In this document: one piece after another, positions 25,654-36,025 of the stretch
How positions within the stretch are numbered: the first letter of the stretch is position 1
How the letters are laid out: every line of letters begins with the position of its first letter
NCBI RefSeq assembly: GCF_039523415.1
Contig: NZ_BAAAFG010000015.1
Span: 1 to 64,000 of the forward strand
Direction: 5' to 3'
DNA from: Gangjinia marincola
GTDB lineage: Bacteria > Bacteroidota > Bacteroidia > Flavobacteriales > Flavobacteriaceae
Length of the DNA: 64,000 bases
Notes under the pieces: model-generated
Told to the model about the DNA's origin: nothing
The model's input: only the letters and a program-made list of their open reading frames with translations
Database searches by the model: none
Made by a program: the position numbers and the translations under genes

Positions 25654-27521
25654 TGCGAAGATTACTACCCTTTTTCTTGATTGTAGCCACAGGATTAGTC
25701 TTTATTTTTAGGTTGTTTTATCTACAAGTGGTAGATGACAGTTTTGTTATGCTTTCTGAAGATAATGCGGTCAAAGTCGTGTATGACTATCCACAACGCG
25801 GATATATTTTTGACCGAAATGGTGAACTAATCGTATCTAATCAACCCTCTTATGATGTGATGGTTATTCCTAATGACTTAAAACCTTTTGACACGCTGGA
25901 GTTTTGTAGTCTTTTAAGCATCACTAAGGAAGATTTAGAAAAAGAATTGTCGAAGGCTAAAAACTATTCTCCGCGTCTGCCCTCTCCCGTTGTTCCTCAA
26001 CTTACCAAAGCTGAATATGCCTTCTTACAAGAAAAAATGCGTAAATATGAGGGTTTCTTTATTCAAAAAAGAGCTTTGAGGGACTATAAAACAGCAAATG
26101 CAGCAAATATCCTTGGATACATTGCTGAAGTCAACAATGCCGAAATAAAAAAAGACAACTATTATTTACCTGGGGAGCTTATAGGTAAACAAGGATTGGA
26201 GCAACAGTATGAAGAGGTTTTAAGAGGAAAAAAAGGAGTTAGAAGAATTCAAAAAGATCGTTTTAATCGTGACATTGGTCCTTATAAAGATGGAGTCTTT
26301 GATACGCTTCCTCAAAAGGGTAAAGACCTAACCATTACCATTGACTTAGCATTACAGGCTTATGCAGAAAAGCTTATGGTCAATAAGAGAGGAGGAATTG
26401 TAGCTATTGAGCCTGCATCTGGAGAGATATTAAGTTTAGTTTCTGCCCCAACGTACGATCCAGCCTTATTAGTGGGAAGGAAAAAATCTCCTAATTATAC
26501 CCGTATGCATTACGATACCCTTAGCAGACCTTTATTTGATCGTTCGCTAACGGGTGAATATGTTCCCGGGAGTCCGTTTAAGACCTTAACCGGTCTTATA
26601 GCTCTAGAAGAAAATGTAATCAATACAAAGGAGCGTTTTAGTTGTCGCTATGGATATCGTTATGGACGCGGAGCTAACGCAGTTATGGGATGTCACCAAC
26701 ATCCTCAACCCTTATCCCTCGTCCCGGGAGTTGCACATTCGTGTAATGCCTACTTTGCACAAACGTACCGAAGAGTAATTGAAAAATATACAACGCCGCA
26801 AAAAGGCATTGACGTTTGGAAAAAACACCTGAATAGTTTTGGATTAGGTCAATTTTTAGGATATGATTTACCCATTGGACGTAGAGGGTTAATTCCAGGT
26901 TCAGGATACTACGACAGAGCTTATCCTAATCACAATTGGTTCGCTACAGCCACGTTGTCAAACGCCATAGGACAGGGAGAAGTGATTCTTACTCCAATCC
27001 AAATGGCTAATATGACAGCTGCAATCGCTAACAAAGGATGGTTTTACACACCACATCTGTTAAAAACAGTCGATGGTAAACCCATAACTAATCCTGGGTT
27101 CACTAAAAAGAATTTTACTACAATCAGTCCAGAGCATTTTGAACCTATTATTCAAGGAATGCATGACGTTTATAATTATGGTACTGCAGAGTTCTTGCAA
27201 GTGCCGGGAATTGAGATTTGTGGAAAAACGGGAACCTCTGAAAATTTCACTATTATCGACGGCAAGCGACAGCAGCTTACAGACCATTCTGTTTTTGTAG
27301 CTTTTGCTCCAAAAGATAATCCCAAAATTGCTGTTTCCATTATTGTTGAGCATGGATATTGGGGAGCACGATATGCGGGTAGAATCGCGAGTTTAATTAT
27401 TGAAAAATATCTTAGAGGAACGATCACCAGAACAGATCTAGAACAATGGGTTCTAACGCACAGCCTTGAAGAAGAGTACGCTAAACCCTACAGCGGGGAA
27501 CCCTTTAAAATAAATCAATAA
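25653..27521 (+). CDS. mrdA: penicillin-binding protein 2 (elongasome transpeptidase)
   Basis: The 622-residue class B PBP cross-links lateral-wall peptidoglycan. After an N-terminal membrane anchor (about 5-22), a dimerisation domain begins at RGYIFDRNGELIVSNQPSY. Transpeptidase motifs are SPFK in VPGSPFKTLTG (about 308-311), SCN in AHSCNAYFAQ and KTG in CGKTGTSENF. The order after MreD and before RodA is the standard flavobacterial arrangement. Confidence 0.95.
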   Translation: MRRLLPFFLIVATGLVFIFRLFYLQVVDDSFVMLSEDNAVKVVYDYPQRGYIFDRNGELIVSNQPSYDVMVIPNDLKPFDTLEFCSLLSITKEDLEKELSKAKNYSPRLPSPVVPQLTKAEYAFLQEKMRKYEGFFIQKRALRDYKTANAANILGYIAEVNNAEIKKDNYYLPGELIGKQGLEQQYEEVLRGKKGVRRIQKDRFNRDIGPYKDGVFDTLPQKGKDLTITIDLALQAYAEKLMVNKRGGIVAIEPASGEILSLVSAPTYDPALLVGRKKSPNYTRMHYDTLSRPLFDRSLTGEYVPGSPFKTLTGLIALEENVINTKERFSCRYGYRYGRGANAVMGCHQHPQPLSLVPGVAHSCNAYFAQTYRRVIEKYTTPQKGIDVWKKHLNSFGLGQFLGYDLPIGRRGLIPGSGYYDRAYPNHNWFATATLSNAIGQGEVILTPIQMANMTAAIANKGWFYTPHLLKTVDGKPITNPGFTKKNFTTISPEHFEPIIQGMHDVYNYGTAEFLQVPGIEICGKTGTSENFTIIDGKRQQLTDHSVFVAFAPKDNPKIAVSIIVEHGYWGARYAGRIASLIIEKYLRGTITRTDLEQWVLTHSLEEEYAKPYSGEPFKINQ

Positions 27522-28906
27522 TGGCCGGATCAAATGCCAAGATTGATTGGATTACTGTACTTTTATTTATTTTGTTGGTAGGCTTTGGCTGGGGTAATAT
27601 TTACTCTGCTTCTTTAACAGATGAGTTTACCTCTATCTTCGATATCAATCAAGTATATGGCAAGCAAAGTATTAGAATATTGATGAGCATAGTACTCATT
27701 GTTCTTATTTTATCTATCCAGGCTAAGTTTTACGAACGCTTTGCAAGCATCATCTATATTTTATCGCTCCTATCTTTATTAGGGCTTTATGTATTTGGCA
27801 AAGAGATCTCTGGCGCGACCTCTTGGTATGATTTAGGAGTTGCTAATCTACAACCAAGTGAGTTTGCTAAAGCTGCTACTGCGCTGGCTTTAGCAAAATA
27901 TGTAAGTGATTTACAAGTTAATATCTTTGAGTTTAAACATCAATTAAGAGCGCTTCTAATAATTGGTCTGCCTGTTGTTTTTATAGCTCCGCAACCGGAT
28001 CCGGGTAGTGCGATTGTATTTTTATCCTTGTTGATCCCACTCTATCGCGAAGGGCTATCAAAATACTATATTAATACTGGGCTTGTTGCTGTTGCAGTTT
28101 TTGTGATCACCCTAATTATTAGTCCCTTGTATACCTCAATACTCGCCGTATTAATCGCAGTGGTATATTTTTATCTCAAAAAAGAACAACGAAGTCTGTG
28201 GCTTATCGTTGCAACAATACTCGCCATTGCGTTTTTTATTTTTTTCTTAGAAAATGAACAATATTACCTGTCAGCAATCATCCTCGGTTTGGTAATTGTG
28301 TATACCGTTCTTAGTATAAAGCAAAAAAATGTATTGCCTAAAATTCTAATGCTACTTTTTTTGGTTATAAGCTTTTCATTTTCTGGTGATTATATTTTTG
28401 AAAATGTATTTGCGCAGCGACACAGGGATAGATTTAATATTGTTTTAGGAAAACAGGTGGATAATCAAGGGATTGGATATAATACTGCTCAAAGCGAAAT
28501 TGCAATTGGTAGTGGAGGATGGACTGGCAAAGGTTGGACGCAGGGAACTCAAACAAAGGGTAAATTTGTTCCAGAACAGCATACAGATTATATATTTAGT
28601 ACAGTAGGAGAGGAATGGGGTTTTCTAGGGAGTTCCTTAGTCATTGTACTTTTTACGTTGCTTTTACTGCGCATCTACATGATCTCTGAACGTCAAAAAT
28701 CTCAGTTTAATCGTGTTTACGGCTACGGTGTTTTGAGTATTTTATTCATTCACTTTTCAATAAATATTGGAATGGTATTAGGAATTTTTCCAACGGTAGG
28801 AATACCGCTTCCCTTTTTTAGTTATGGTGGCTCTGCATTATGGGGTTTTACTATCTTGTTGTTTATTCTCGTAAAACTAGATTCTAAGCGCATGTTTTAT
28901 GAATAA
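27521..28906 (+). CDS. rodA: SEDS peptidoglycan glycosyltransferase RodA
   Basis: The 461-residue polytopic protein polymerises glycan strands with PBP2. SEDS signatures are GATSWYDLGVANLQPSEFAK (about 98-117), PDPGSAIVFL, the TDYIFSTVGEEWGFLG loop (about 353-368) and GIPLPFFSYGGSALWG at the end. Start and PBP2 stop overlap by 1 bp. It is somewhat longer than E. coli RodA because of extra helices at about 185-260. Confidence 0.95.
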   Translation: MAGSNAKIDWITVLLFILLVGFGWGNIYSASLTDEFTSIFDINQVYGKQSIRILMSIVLIVLILSIQAKFYERFASIIYILSLLSLLGLYVFGKEISGATSWYDLGVANLQPSEFAKAATALALAKYVSDLQVNIFEFKHQLRALLIIGLPVVFIAPQPDPGSAIVFLSLLIPLYREGLSKYYINTGLVAVAVFVITLIISPLYTSILAVLIAVVYFYLKKEQRSLWLIVATILAIAFFIFFLENEQYYLSAIILGLVIVYTVLSIKQKNVLPKILMLLFLVISFSFSGDYIFENVFAQRHRDRFNIVLGKQVDNQGIGYNTAQSEIAIGSGGWTGKGWTQGTQTKGKFVPEQHTDYIFSTVGEEWGFLGSSLVIVLFTLLLLRIYMISERQKSQFNRVYGYGVLSILFIHFSINIGMVLGIFPTVGIPLPFFSYGGSALWGFTILLFILVKLDSKRMFYE

Positions 28907-28957
28907 TTTTGCAAAGAATTTTAGAAATCTCAGGAAAAGCTTACACCATATTCTACA

Positions 28958-29674
28958 ATGACGATTTCGATTATAATACCAACGTATAATGAAGCTGAAG
29001 CTATCTACGAACAGTTGGAACGTATTAAACACCATCTAAAAGAACCTGAATTAACTGAAATTATACTTGTAGATGGACAGAGCACTGATGAGACACCTGT
29101 TCAAATAAAGCGTTTTATAAAAAATTCTAAAGTTGCACCGTTTAGCATTAAACTAGAACATGCCGAAAAGGGAAGAGCGAAACAATTGAATTATGGAGCA
29201 AGAAAAGCAACAGGCGAATTACTTTACTTTTTGCATGCAGATACATTTACCTTTAAAAAGTTTGATAAAAAGATCAAAACAGCAGTAGCAAATGGCCTAG
29301 ATGCAGGATGTTTTAGATTAAAATTTGATCAAAACCACCCTCTTTTGAAAATAAGTGAATGGTTTACCCGGTTCAACTGGAAAATTTGCAGGGGTGGTGA
29401 TCAGTCCCTTTTTGTTAAAAAAAATATCTTCAATGCCTTGAATGGTTTCAATGAAGATTATACAATTTATGAGGATTGTGAGTTTGTTAATCGGCTCTAT
29501 GATAATGGCAAATTTCGTGTTTTGCCCTTCACGGTTACTACCTCATCCAGAAGGTATCTAAAACATGGGATGTATCGATTACAGTTTCATTTTGCTGTAA
29601 TTCATGCGAAATACTGGTTAGGGTACTCACCTACAAGTTTGAAAAACTACTATCTCAAACATATCTCTCAATAA
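28958..29674 (+). CDS. family 2 glycosyltransferase, TIGR04283 type
   Basis: The 238-residue soluble enzyme has a GT-A fold: SIIIPTYNEA at the N-terminus, IILVDGQSTDET for nucleotide binding (about 34-45), ARQLNYGA-like AKQLNYGARKA and the DxD-like FLHADTFTF at about 90-98. CRGGDQSLFVKK and YEDCEFVNRL complete the pattern. This matches the TIGR04283 group of small glycosyltransferases. The sugar donor is unknown. It lies 51 bp after rodA and may be read with it. It overlaps the convergent next gene by 7 bp. Confidence 0.85.
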   Translation: MTISIIIPTYNEAEAIYEQLERIKHHLKEPELTEIILVDGQSTDETPVQIKRFIKNSKVAPFSIKLEHAEKGRAKQLNYGARKATGELLYFLHADTFTFKKFDKKIKTAVANGLDAGCFRLKFDQNHPLLKISEWFTRFNWKICRGGDQSLFVKKNIFNALNGFNEDYTIYEDCEFVNRLYDNGKFRVLPFTVTTSSRRYLKHGMYRLQFHFAVIHAKYWLGYSPTSLKNYYLKHISQ

Positions 29675-30672
29675 CTGCTATATGTTTTTCTCAAGAGCTC
29701 TTCAGCAGGTTTGTTTTGTGGTGTGAATCTATTATTATCAGTTCCCCCCACTTGTTCATGATCGATAAACCATTTCCAGATAAATCCTCCTGCAAACCAT
29801 TCTTTTGACCATACCTGATCGTATAGTACGTGTAATGCGTTTGTTTGCGCGGTTAAATTAACGTTTGTAATAGATCGATCGACAGTCCAGGGTTTTTCAC
29901 CTGTGTAATCGATGCTGCGATACCCATATTCAGTAAATAAAATTGGTTTACCAGAAGCTTCGGCTACCTGTTTTAATTTGTCTAAATGAGACTGCCAGCC
30001 CTTGGCCAAGCAATTTAAAGATGGTGTTTGTTCATTACAAACTGGAAAATACGCATCGACCCCAATGTAATCCAGTTGATTCCAAAATGGTGTACGGGTA
30101 TACTCATCCCAGTTCGCCGCATAGGTTAATTTGCCTTTATATATACTTCGGATTTGTGCGACCAGAGTAGTCCAGTACTCAGGTCTGTTTGCCACGAACT
30201 GCTCCAACTCGGTTCCTATACACAATATCTCTACCTCTTCCTCTTCCGCAAGACGGGCAAAAAGAAGTATAAAATCACGATAGGTTTGTTCAAGGATCAA
30301 CCACTCTTTTTCAGAAGTCATTTTTAAAGTACCGGTGAACTCCCCGCGCCTAATCCAAAGTTGAGGTTTTATCATAATCTTGATTCCTACTTTGCGCAAT
30401 TCTTGGATATACTGTTTCACTCCTTCGGGACGTTCCCCAAACCACTGGCGATCTGCATCGTAGATCACATTAGGACTACTAACACCTTTTAAAAACCCAA
30501 AAGGCATCACCGCAGCGTAATTGGCATTAATTTTTTTTACCGGTGCTACGTGTTTTGCTGAAATAGAATCACCGCTGGCCACAAAACTTACCCCGTTGAT
30601 TTTTTCGGGTTGAGCAGAACAGCCTGTGATAAGTTGACTTAAAATTCCCAATATGAGTAGAATACTTCGCAT
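29668..30672 (-). CDS. GH113-like glycoside hydrolase, lipoprotein
   Basis: The 334-residue protein has a lipoprotein signal (SQLITGC, Cys18). A TIM-barrel pattern follows: YAAVMPFGF near 53, IMIKPQLWIRRGEF (about 97-110), a first Glu in ILCIGTELEQF (about 148-158) and a second in PILFTEYGYRS (about 252-262), consistent with retaining clan GH-A enzymes; GH113 comprises beta-mannanases. Conserved WDEY and GVDAYFP segments are also present. Substrate is not provable from sequence. The fit to GH113-like flavobacterial proteins is good. Confidence 0.75.
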   Translation of the reverse strand: MRSILLILGILSQLITGCSAQPEKINGVSFVASGDSISAKHVAPVKKINANYAAVMPFGFLKGVSSPNVIYDADRQWFGERPEGVKQYIQELRKVGIKIMIKPQLWIRRGEFTGTLKMTSEKEWLILEQTYRDFILLFARLAEEEEVEILCIGTELEQFVANRPEYWTTLVAQIRSIYKGKLTYAANWDEYTRTPFWNQLDYIGVDAYFPVCNEQTPSLNCLAKGWQSHLDKLKQVAEASGKPILFTEYGYRSIDYTGEKPWTVDRSITNVNLTAQTNALHVLYDQVWSKEWFAGGFIWKWFIDHEQVGGTDNNRFTPQNKPAEELLRKTYSSY

Positions 30673-30779
30673 GGTTTAAATGTATAAAATCTTAAAGAAT
30701 AAATACTTTCTCAAAAATAAAGCTTACCCCAATTAAGTTTTTATCTTTAACTACGACTATACTAGAACACCTAATTATT

Positions 30780-32078
30780 ATGGAGCATATTGTCATTATA
30801 GGCAATGGTATTTCGGGAGTAACCGCTGCCCGTCACATTAGAAAACTTTCTGATAAAAAAATTACCATTGTTTCAGCAGAGACAGATCACTTTTTCTCAC
30901 GTACAGCCCTCATGTATATCTATATGGGTCACATGACTTACGAGAATACCAAACCTTACGAGGATTGGTTTTGGAAGAAAAACAAGCTTGAATTAAAAAG
31001 AGCGTACGTTCAGCATATTGAGCATGAAAAGAAGGAACTATTGTTTGACAATGGTGATCGTTTAGGATATGACAAATTAATCCTGGCGGTTGGCTCCGTA
31101 CCAAATAAATTTGGGTGGCCGGGTCAGGATTTAAAAGGTGTGCAAGGGTTGTATTCAAAGCAAGATTTAGATCTTTTAGAAAGGAATGCCCCTAATAAAG
31201 ATCAGTGTAAAAGAGCTGTTATCGTGGGTGGAGGCTTAATTGGAATAGAACTGGCAGAAATGCTTCACACACGTGGTATACCCGTTACTTTTCTTGTACG
31301 CGAAGATAGTTTTTGGAATGGGGTTTTACCAAACAGCGATAGTGCTTTAATTAACAAAGAAATAAAGGATCATCACATTGATTTGCGACTTTCCACAAAT
31401 TTAAAGGAAATTAAATCTGATAAAAACGGAAGAGTAACATCCATCGTTATTGAAGAGACAGAAGAAGAAATCGAATGCGATTTAGTTGGACTTACTGCCG
31501 GAGTACGACCTAATATAGATTTTTTGAAAGATAGCGGAATTGAACTCGGAAGAGGGATCAAGGTGAATCGCTTTTTAGAAACGAATATTGAACATATCTA
31601 TGCGATTGGAGATTGCGCAGAACAACATGAGGCTATTGGCCATCGCAGACCTATAGAGGCTGTTTGGTACACCGGAAGAATGATGGGAGAAGTCGTCGCC
31701 CAAACCATTTGTGGCAATCGCATGAAGTATAATCCCGGGCACTGGTTTAACAGTGCGAAATTTTTTACGATTGAATATCAAACCTACGGCTGGGTGAATG
31801 GCGAAAAGTCCAGACCAGACTATGAGACTCATTTTCATTGGAAACATCCTGAAAAGTCTATTGCTATCACCATAGCTTATCATAAACAAACCAATCAATT
31901 TTTAGGAATTAATACATTGGGAATACGCATGAAGCACATTGTGTTTGACCAATGGCTTACTGAGGAGCGCGATATTGACTATGTCGTTCATCACCTTAAA
32001 ACCGCAAACTTTGACCCTGAGTTTTATGCGACCTATGAAGCTCAAATACAATCTTCTTTTCAACCTGTTCACGCTTAA
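30780..32078 (+). CDS. FAD/NAD(P)-dependent oxidoreductase
   Basis: The 432-residue flavoprotein has an N-terminal FAD Rossmann motif (IIGNGISGVTAARHI, about 5-19), an NAD(P) Rossmann motif (VIVGGGLIGIELAEML, about 145-160) and the second FAD motif HIYAIGDCAE (about 276-285). The C-terminal 120 residues are an unusual domain with many Trp, Tyr and His. It is 12 bp from a membrane 4Fe-4S protein gene, so the two probably form an electron-transfer pair. The electron donor and acceptor are unknown. Confidence 0.85.
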   Translation: MEHIVIIGNGISGVTAARHIRKLSDKKITIVSAETDHFFSRTALMYIYMGHMTYENTKPYEDWFWKKNKLELKRAYVQHIEHEKKELLFDNGDRLGYDKLILAVGSVPNKFGWPGQDLKGVQGLYSKQDLDLLERNAPNKDQCKRAVIVGGGLIGIELAEMLHTRGIPVTFLVREDSFWNGVLPNSDSALINKEIKDHHIDLRLSTNLKEIKSDKNGRVTSIVIEETEEEIECDLVGLTAGVRPNIDFLKDSGIELGRGIKVNRFLETNIEHIYAIGDCAEQHEAIGHRRPIEAVWYTGRMMGEVVAQTICGNRMKYNPGHWFNSAKFFTIEYQTYGWVNGEKSRPDYETHFHWKHPEKSIAITIAYHKQTNQFLGINTLGIRMKHIVFDQWLTEERDIDYVVHHLKTANFDPEFYATYEAQIQSSFQPVHA

Positions 32079-32089
32079 CATTGACCGCC

Positions 32090-33688
32090 ATGAGTAATAA
32101 ATTAAATCACAGTATGTCCCTAGCCAGTCCAGATGGATACGGGATTACAACAACGCAGAAAATAGCGGTGGCGCTGGGAAGCGTAGGACTTTTTATTATG
32201 ATCCTGGCAGGAGTTAATATCGATTTTCCCAATCGGTCTTTATACCTCACAATATCCTTATTATCTATTGTAGGGGGAGTAATACTATTTTCAAACCAAG
32301 CTTACCTAACAAAACAGGAAGGTATTCAAAATGACGGAGTCTGGTTTAAATCCATCTCATCCAGAGGGATTTTAGGTTGGATTACAGGAATTATACTCAC
32401 GGCCTTTTATATCGTACTTTATTTTTATCCTCATTACCTTGGACTTACCCCAGATGGACAAGCCAATACGGGGGTAATTTCTCTTTTTGATCCCTTGAGT
32501 TACCTACTAAGTGGAAATCCTGCAAGTCAATGGTTTGTCTATGGGACACTATACACGGTTGCTATTCTGGCCTTTGGATATAAATTCATGCTCAAGTACA
32601 GGCATAATAAATATCAATTGCTACGTACAGGATCAGTGATGTTTTTCCAATTGGGTTTTGCTTTTTTGATTCCAGAGTTTATGGCGCGCCTCAATGGGGA
32701 TGGCTTTAATTTACCATATTACGACCTTAAAAATATCTGGCCGCTCAACTACTATAATTTTGATCAATACCGTATCAATGATTTTATCAACTCTGGCACG
32801 CTTGGTATGGCGCTACTAATATTTGGCGTAGCCTCTATTTTTATTATAACACCTATTCTCACCTATAAATATGGAAAGCGCTGGTATTGCTCCTGGGTAT
32901 GCGGTTGCGGAGGCTTAGCTGAAACTGCCGGGGACTCATTTAGACATTTATCTAGCAAGAAGGTTGCTGCCTGGAATATTGAACGCTGGCTGATTCATAC
33001 GGTATTAGTGTTTTCGGTTATTATGACCACTGGATTAGTGTACAGTTATCTTTCAAAAGATGCCAGTAAATATTGGTTAGATGCTGACTATTTTTTAATT
33101 GCTGTCGGGCTCTTTTTAACTTTAATTTTTGCGGGAACCATGCTTTTTAAACGACATGAATTGGCAAAAGATGCAAAATATGGCGCCATAGGATATGCCA
33201 TTACAATTCTTGCGTTACTGGTTTTATACGCTTCAGACACAACAGACCACGTTTTTTATATCAAATCTGGCACACTGCGATCTGCCTATGGAGTCTATAT
33301 TGGCTCTCTATTTTCTGGTGTCATTGGCACGGGTTTTTATCCCATTTTAGGGAATCGTGTTTGGTGTAGATTTGGTTGTCCCATGGCAGCAATTCTAGGC
33401 TTTCAACAACGATTATTTTCACGATTTAGAATTACTACTAATGGTGGTCAATGTATTTCTTGTGGTAATTGTTCCACCTACTGTGAAATGGGAATTGATG
33501 TAAGAGCCTATGCACAAAAAGGCGAAAATATTGTACGCTCAAGTTGTGTTGGCTGCGGAATTTGTTCGGCAGTATGTCCCCGTGGGGTCCTTAAGCTGGA
33601 AAATGACAGTATGAATGGAAGAATCAACTCTAAAGATGTTTTGCTAGGCAATGATGTGAATTTAATGGAGTTGATGAATAATAAATAG
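32090..33688 (+). CDS. membrane 4Fe-4S ferredoxin-type protein (NapH/NosR-like)
   Basis: The 532-residue protein has about ten hydrophobic helices. Two Cys-rich loops are of the NapH/NosR type: WYCSWVCGCGG (about 264-274) and WCRFGCPMAAILGF (about 425-438). A C-terminal double cluster domain carries CISCGNCSTYCEMG and CVGCGICSAVCPRG. It should pass electrons between quinol or flavin and an exported or membrane acceptor. ATG at 32090 is preferred over a TTG 9 bp earlier. Paired with the preceding flavoprotein gene. Confidence 0.85.
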   Translation: MSNKLNHSMSLASPDGYGITTTQKIAVALGSVGLFIMILAGVNIDFPNRSLYLTISLLSIVGGVILFSNQAYLTKQEGIQNDGVWFKSISSRGILGWITGIILTAFYIVLYFYPHYLGLTPDGQANTGVISLFDPLSYLLSGNPASQWFVYGTLYTVAILAFGYKFMLKYRHNKYQLLRTGSVMFFQLGFAFLIPEFMARLNGDGFNLPYYDLKNIWPLNYYNFDQYRINDFINSGTLGMALLIFGVASIFIITPILTYKYGKRWYCSWVCGCGGLAETAGDSFRHLSSKKVAAWNIERWLIHTVLVFSVIMTTGLVYSYLSKDASKYWLDADYFLIAVGLFLTLIFAGTMLFKRHELAKDAKYGAIGYAITILALLVLYASDTTDHVFYIKSGTLRSAYGVYIGSLFSGVIGTGFYPILGNRVWCRFGCPMAAILGFQQRLFSRFRITTNGGQCISCGNCSTYCEMGIDVRAYAQKGENIVRSSCVGCGICSAVCPRGVLKLENDSMNGRINSKDVLLGNDVNLMELMNNK

Positions 33689-33705
33689 TTTGACCTAGAT
33701 TGGCT

Positions 33706-34983
33706 TTAAAAATACTGCCCCACCCCAAAGACAATTCCGCTATTATCTTTCTCCCCAACACCATAGCCATAATCAATTCTAAAAATTGCATTAAAAATAT
33801 GTTTGTGAATCAATCGTAATCCTAGGCCGGGAAATAATCGCATATTTTCAGGATCCCAAAAGTCTGAAAGTTCACCTCCCGGATTACGCCAGGTACCGGT
33901 ATCTACAAACGCATTTCCTTGTAGGACAAACCAGTTTTTTTTAAATAAGGTATAACGATATTCAGTGTTAAGTACCAAGCTTGCTGTGCCGCGATCAATA
34001 ATGTTACCTACACCCCTAATATTCAAATTATTATCTAACGAAAAAGGCGCTAACGGACTTTCATCATTTGTTGCTATCCCAAACCGCAACCTGTTTGCCC
34101 AGTTCCCACGTTCACCAATACGCTTATAATACAAAAAATCATTCCATCCGATGAGGAAATCAGGTTGCTCTCCTTCTACTGTATCTACATACTGCAGATT
34201 TAGAATATTTTGAAAACCTGAAACAAAATAATACTCATAATCGCGTTTGTCATAGGTGTAAACGCTCTTTAGCATAAATTTATCCAGAGATAATTGCTGC
34301 GGAATTTCGTCTGTATTAAACCCCTCTTTGAACGTATATTCTTCATTAAAGAGATTGAAGCCAAAACGAAAATTATGATACAATTGATGCTCATAAACTC
34401 CCAGCAGTTCTATAGATCGATTATTATAAATGTATTGAGTAGTACCCTCTTCAAAAAATAATGGTTCCTGACTAGTCCAGTCAAGATAGTTAATTGCAAA
34501 ACCAAAGGACCGTGAAAAAAGATAAGGAGCGTTAACGTTTAAGCCATAGGAGTCAAAACCGTTATTTTGGTAGAAACCGCCAAAGGTAATATTTCGACCG
34601 AGTAAGTTATATTCATATAGACCGGCGCGATAAGCAATCTCATCGTCATTCACCGTCCAGGTATTTGCCTGCGGAATCAATGTAAAATTCTCTTTAATGG
34701 TATAAAAAAGATGCGTTTCTCCTGTTGGTGCAGCAACAATTTGAAAAGTAGAATGCGCTACACCGGTCAAACGTCTTAGTAGAATCATGTCTTTTTGAAT
34801 AACCGCAGAATCAAGTTGAACACCTTTTTTCATTCGTACCATACGCGCTAAAAAATCCTGCGACATGCGCTTTGATCCTATAAAAGCAAATGAATCAACT
34901 TTACTATCCTGTATTCGTTCCTGCCCAAAAGACGGCAACGTGAACATGCATAAAACAATCCATATTACATATCTATGCACCAT
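33706..34983 (-). CDS. Omp85/BamA-like outer membrane protein with short POTRA region
   Basis: The 425-residue protein has a signal peptide (ending PSFGQ, about 21). Residues about 25-110 look like one POTRA unit (SFAFIGSKRMSQDFLARM, then LLRRLTGVAHSTFQI). From about 120 onward is a beta-barrel of surface-antigen type, with NLLGRNITFGGFYQNNG and a C-terminal GVGQYF ending in Phe. It is about half the length of BamA, so a specialised member. It forms a pair with the next outer membrane gene (6-bp gap). Confidence 0.75.
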   Translation of the reverse strand: MVHRYVIWIVLCMFTLPSFGQERIQDSKVDSFAFIGSKRMSQDFLARMVRMKKGVQLDSAVIQKDMILLRRLTGVAHSTFQIVAAPTGETHLFYTIKENFTLIPQANTWTVNDDEIAYRAGLYEYNLLGRNITFGGFYQNNGFDSYGLNVNAPYLFSRSFGFAINYLDWTSQEPLFFEEGTTQYIYNNRSIELLGVYEHQLYHNFRFGFNLFNEEYTFKEGFNTDEIPQQLSLDKFMLKSVYTYDKRDYEYYFVSGFQNILNLQYVDTVEGEQPDFLIGWNDFLYYKRIGERGNWANRLRFGIATNDESPLAPFSLDNNLNIRGVGNIIDRGTASLVLNTEYRYTLFKKNWFVLQGNAFVDTGTWRNPGGELSDFWDPENMRLFPGLGLRLIHKHIFNAIFRIDYGYGVGEKDNSGIVFGVGQYF

Positions 34984-34989
34984 AAAGAT

Positions 34990-35877
34990 TTAAAAAACAG
35001 CCCTTAACCCAAGGTTGAATGTTTCTCCAAGACCGGTATCATTACCACGTACAAAATTAGTGTAAAGTACTTCAATATTTAAGGCATTAGTCAATTGATA
35101 TTTTGCTCCACCACCAACTGCCGTGAAATCCTGGCTAAATTCTGAATCACCACCTACATCTACTAATTGTGAATGCTGTGTCAAAGCCAATACCGTAAAT
35201 TTTGAAGAGGGAAAATAGCTTAGAAAAACACCCGGAGTAAGACGTAAACTATTGTTCGCGAAACTTGGCTCATCTCCAAAATTAAGTTCTGTGTTTAGTT
35301 CTGAAAATAATTGCCAGGTGCCTCCGGTAAAGGTATAATCATAAAAAAAACGATTTTGAAAGGTATATCCATTTTGATCTAAAAATACGCCTTGCTCTGA
35401 TTCATTATCAACCAGTGGAAAAAAAAAGGAACTTTGCACAGAAAAATTTCCAACATTCTTAAACGGAACAAACTTGATGGAGGGTGCGATAGATGTCACT
35501 CCAGATCGCGCTGTACCTGCTTCACCATCAAATTGAAACACTTCTAATGCATCCCGACCCGCAACCACATTAGAACGGGCCTCTACAATCAAACCAAGGT
35601 TGATACGCTTATTATCTGTAACTCCCACGTAGGCCTCAAGCGTGGAGGTAAAAAAGGTTTGCCTCGCAATATCATTGGTTTCACCTTCAAACGTTGCTTG
35701 ATCTTCAGTATACAAATTATTAAACCATTTAAAGTCATACTGTCCTTTGGCCATAAGCTTTGACGGAGTTAGCGTTTGGATGACCGAACCCTTTGGTTCA
35801 TATTCTTGTGCTCTGAAGCTGGTTGAATAAAATCCTAGTAGTAGCACAAAACTCAATATAATTCTTGATGGATTCAT
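34990..35877 (-). CDS. outer membrane beta-barrel protein of unknown function
   Basis: The 295-residue product has a signal peptide (about 23 residues) and a mature part of amphipathic beta-strands, ending LGLRAVF with a terminal Phe. The first mature segment VIQTLTPSKLMAKGQYDFKWFNNLYTED and the regular spacing of strands recall small transporter-like barrels. It is the first gene of a two-gene unit with the Omp85-like gene. Function unknown; cooperation of the two in insertion or export is only inferred from adjacency. Confidence 0.65.
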   Translation of the reverse strand: MNPSRIILSFVLLLGFYSTSFRAQEYEPKGSVIQTLTPSKLMAKGQYDFKWFNNLYTEDQATFEGETNDIARQTFFTSTLEAYVGVTDNKRINLGLIVEARSNVVAGRDALEVFQFDGEAGTARSGVTSIAPSIKFVPFKNVGNFSVQSSFFFPLVDNESEQGVFLDQNGYTFQNRFFYDYTFTGGTWQLFSELNTELNFGDEPSFANNSLRLTPGVFLSYFPSSKFTVLALTQHSQLVDVGGDSEFSQDFTAVGGGAKYQLTNALNIEVLYTNFVRGNDTGLGETFNLGLRAVF

Positions 35878-36025
35878 GGTTGATCATGTTTAGCATGTTG
35901 GTCCCTCAGTTTTATAGAAACTTACAAAACCTTGAAAAGAAACCTCAAAGAATGCGTCTTACTCTAAAACATCAACCAAAAGAATCTTATTTTTACCGCC
36001 ATTTGATACCAAATATCATTATTCC

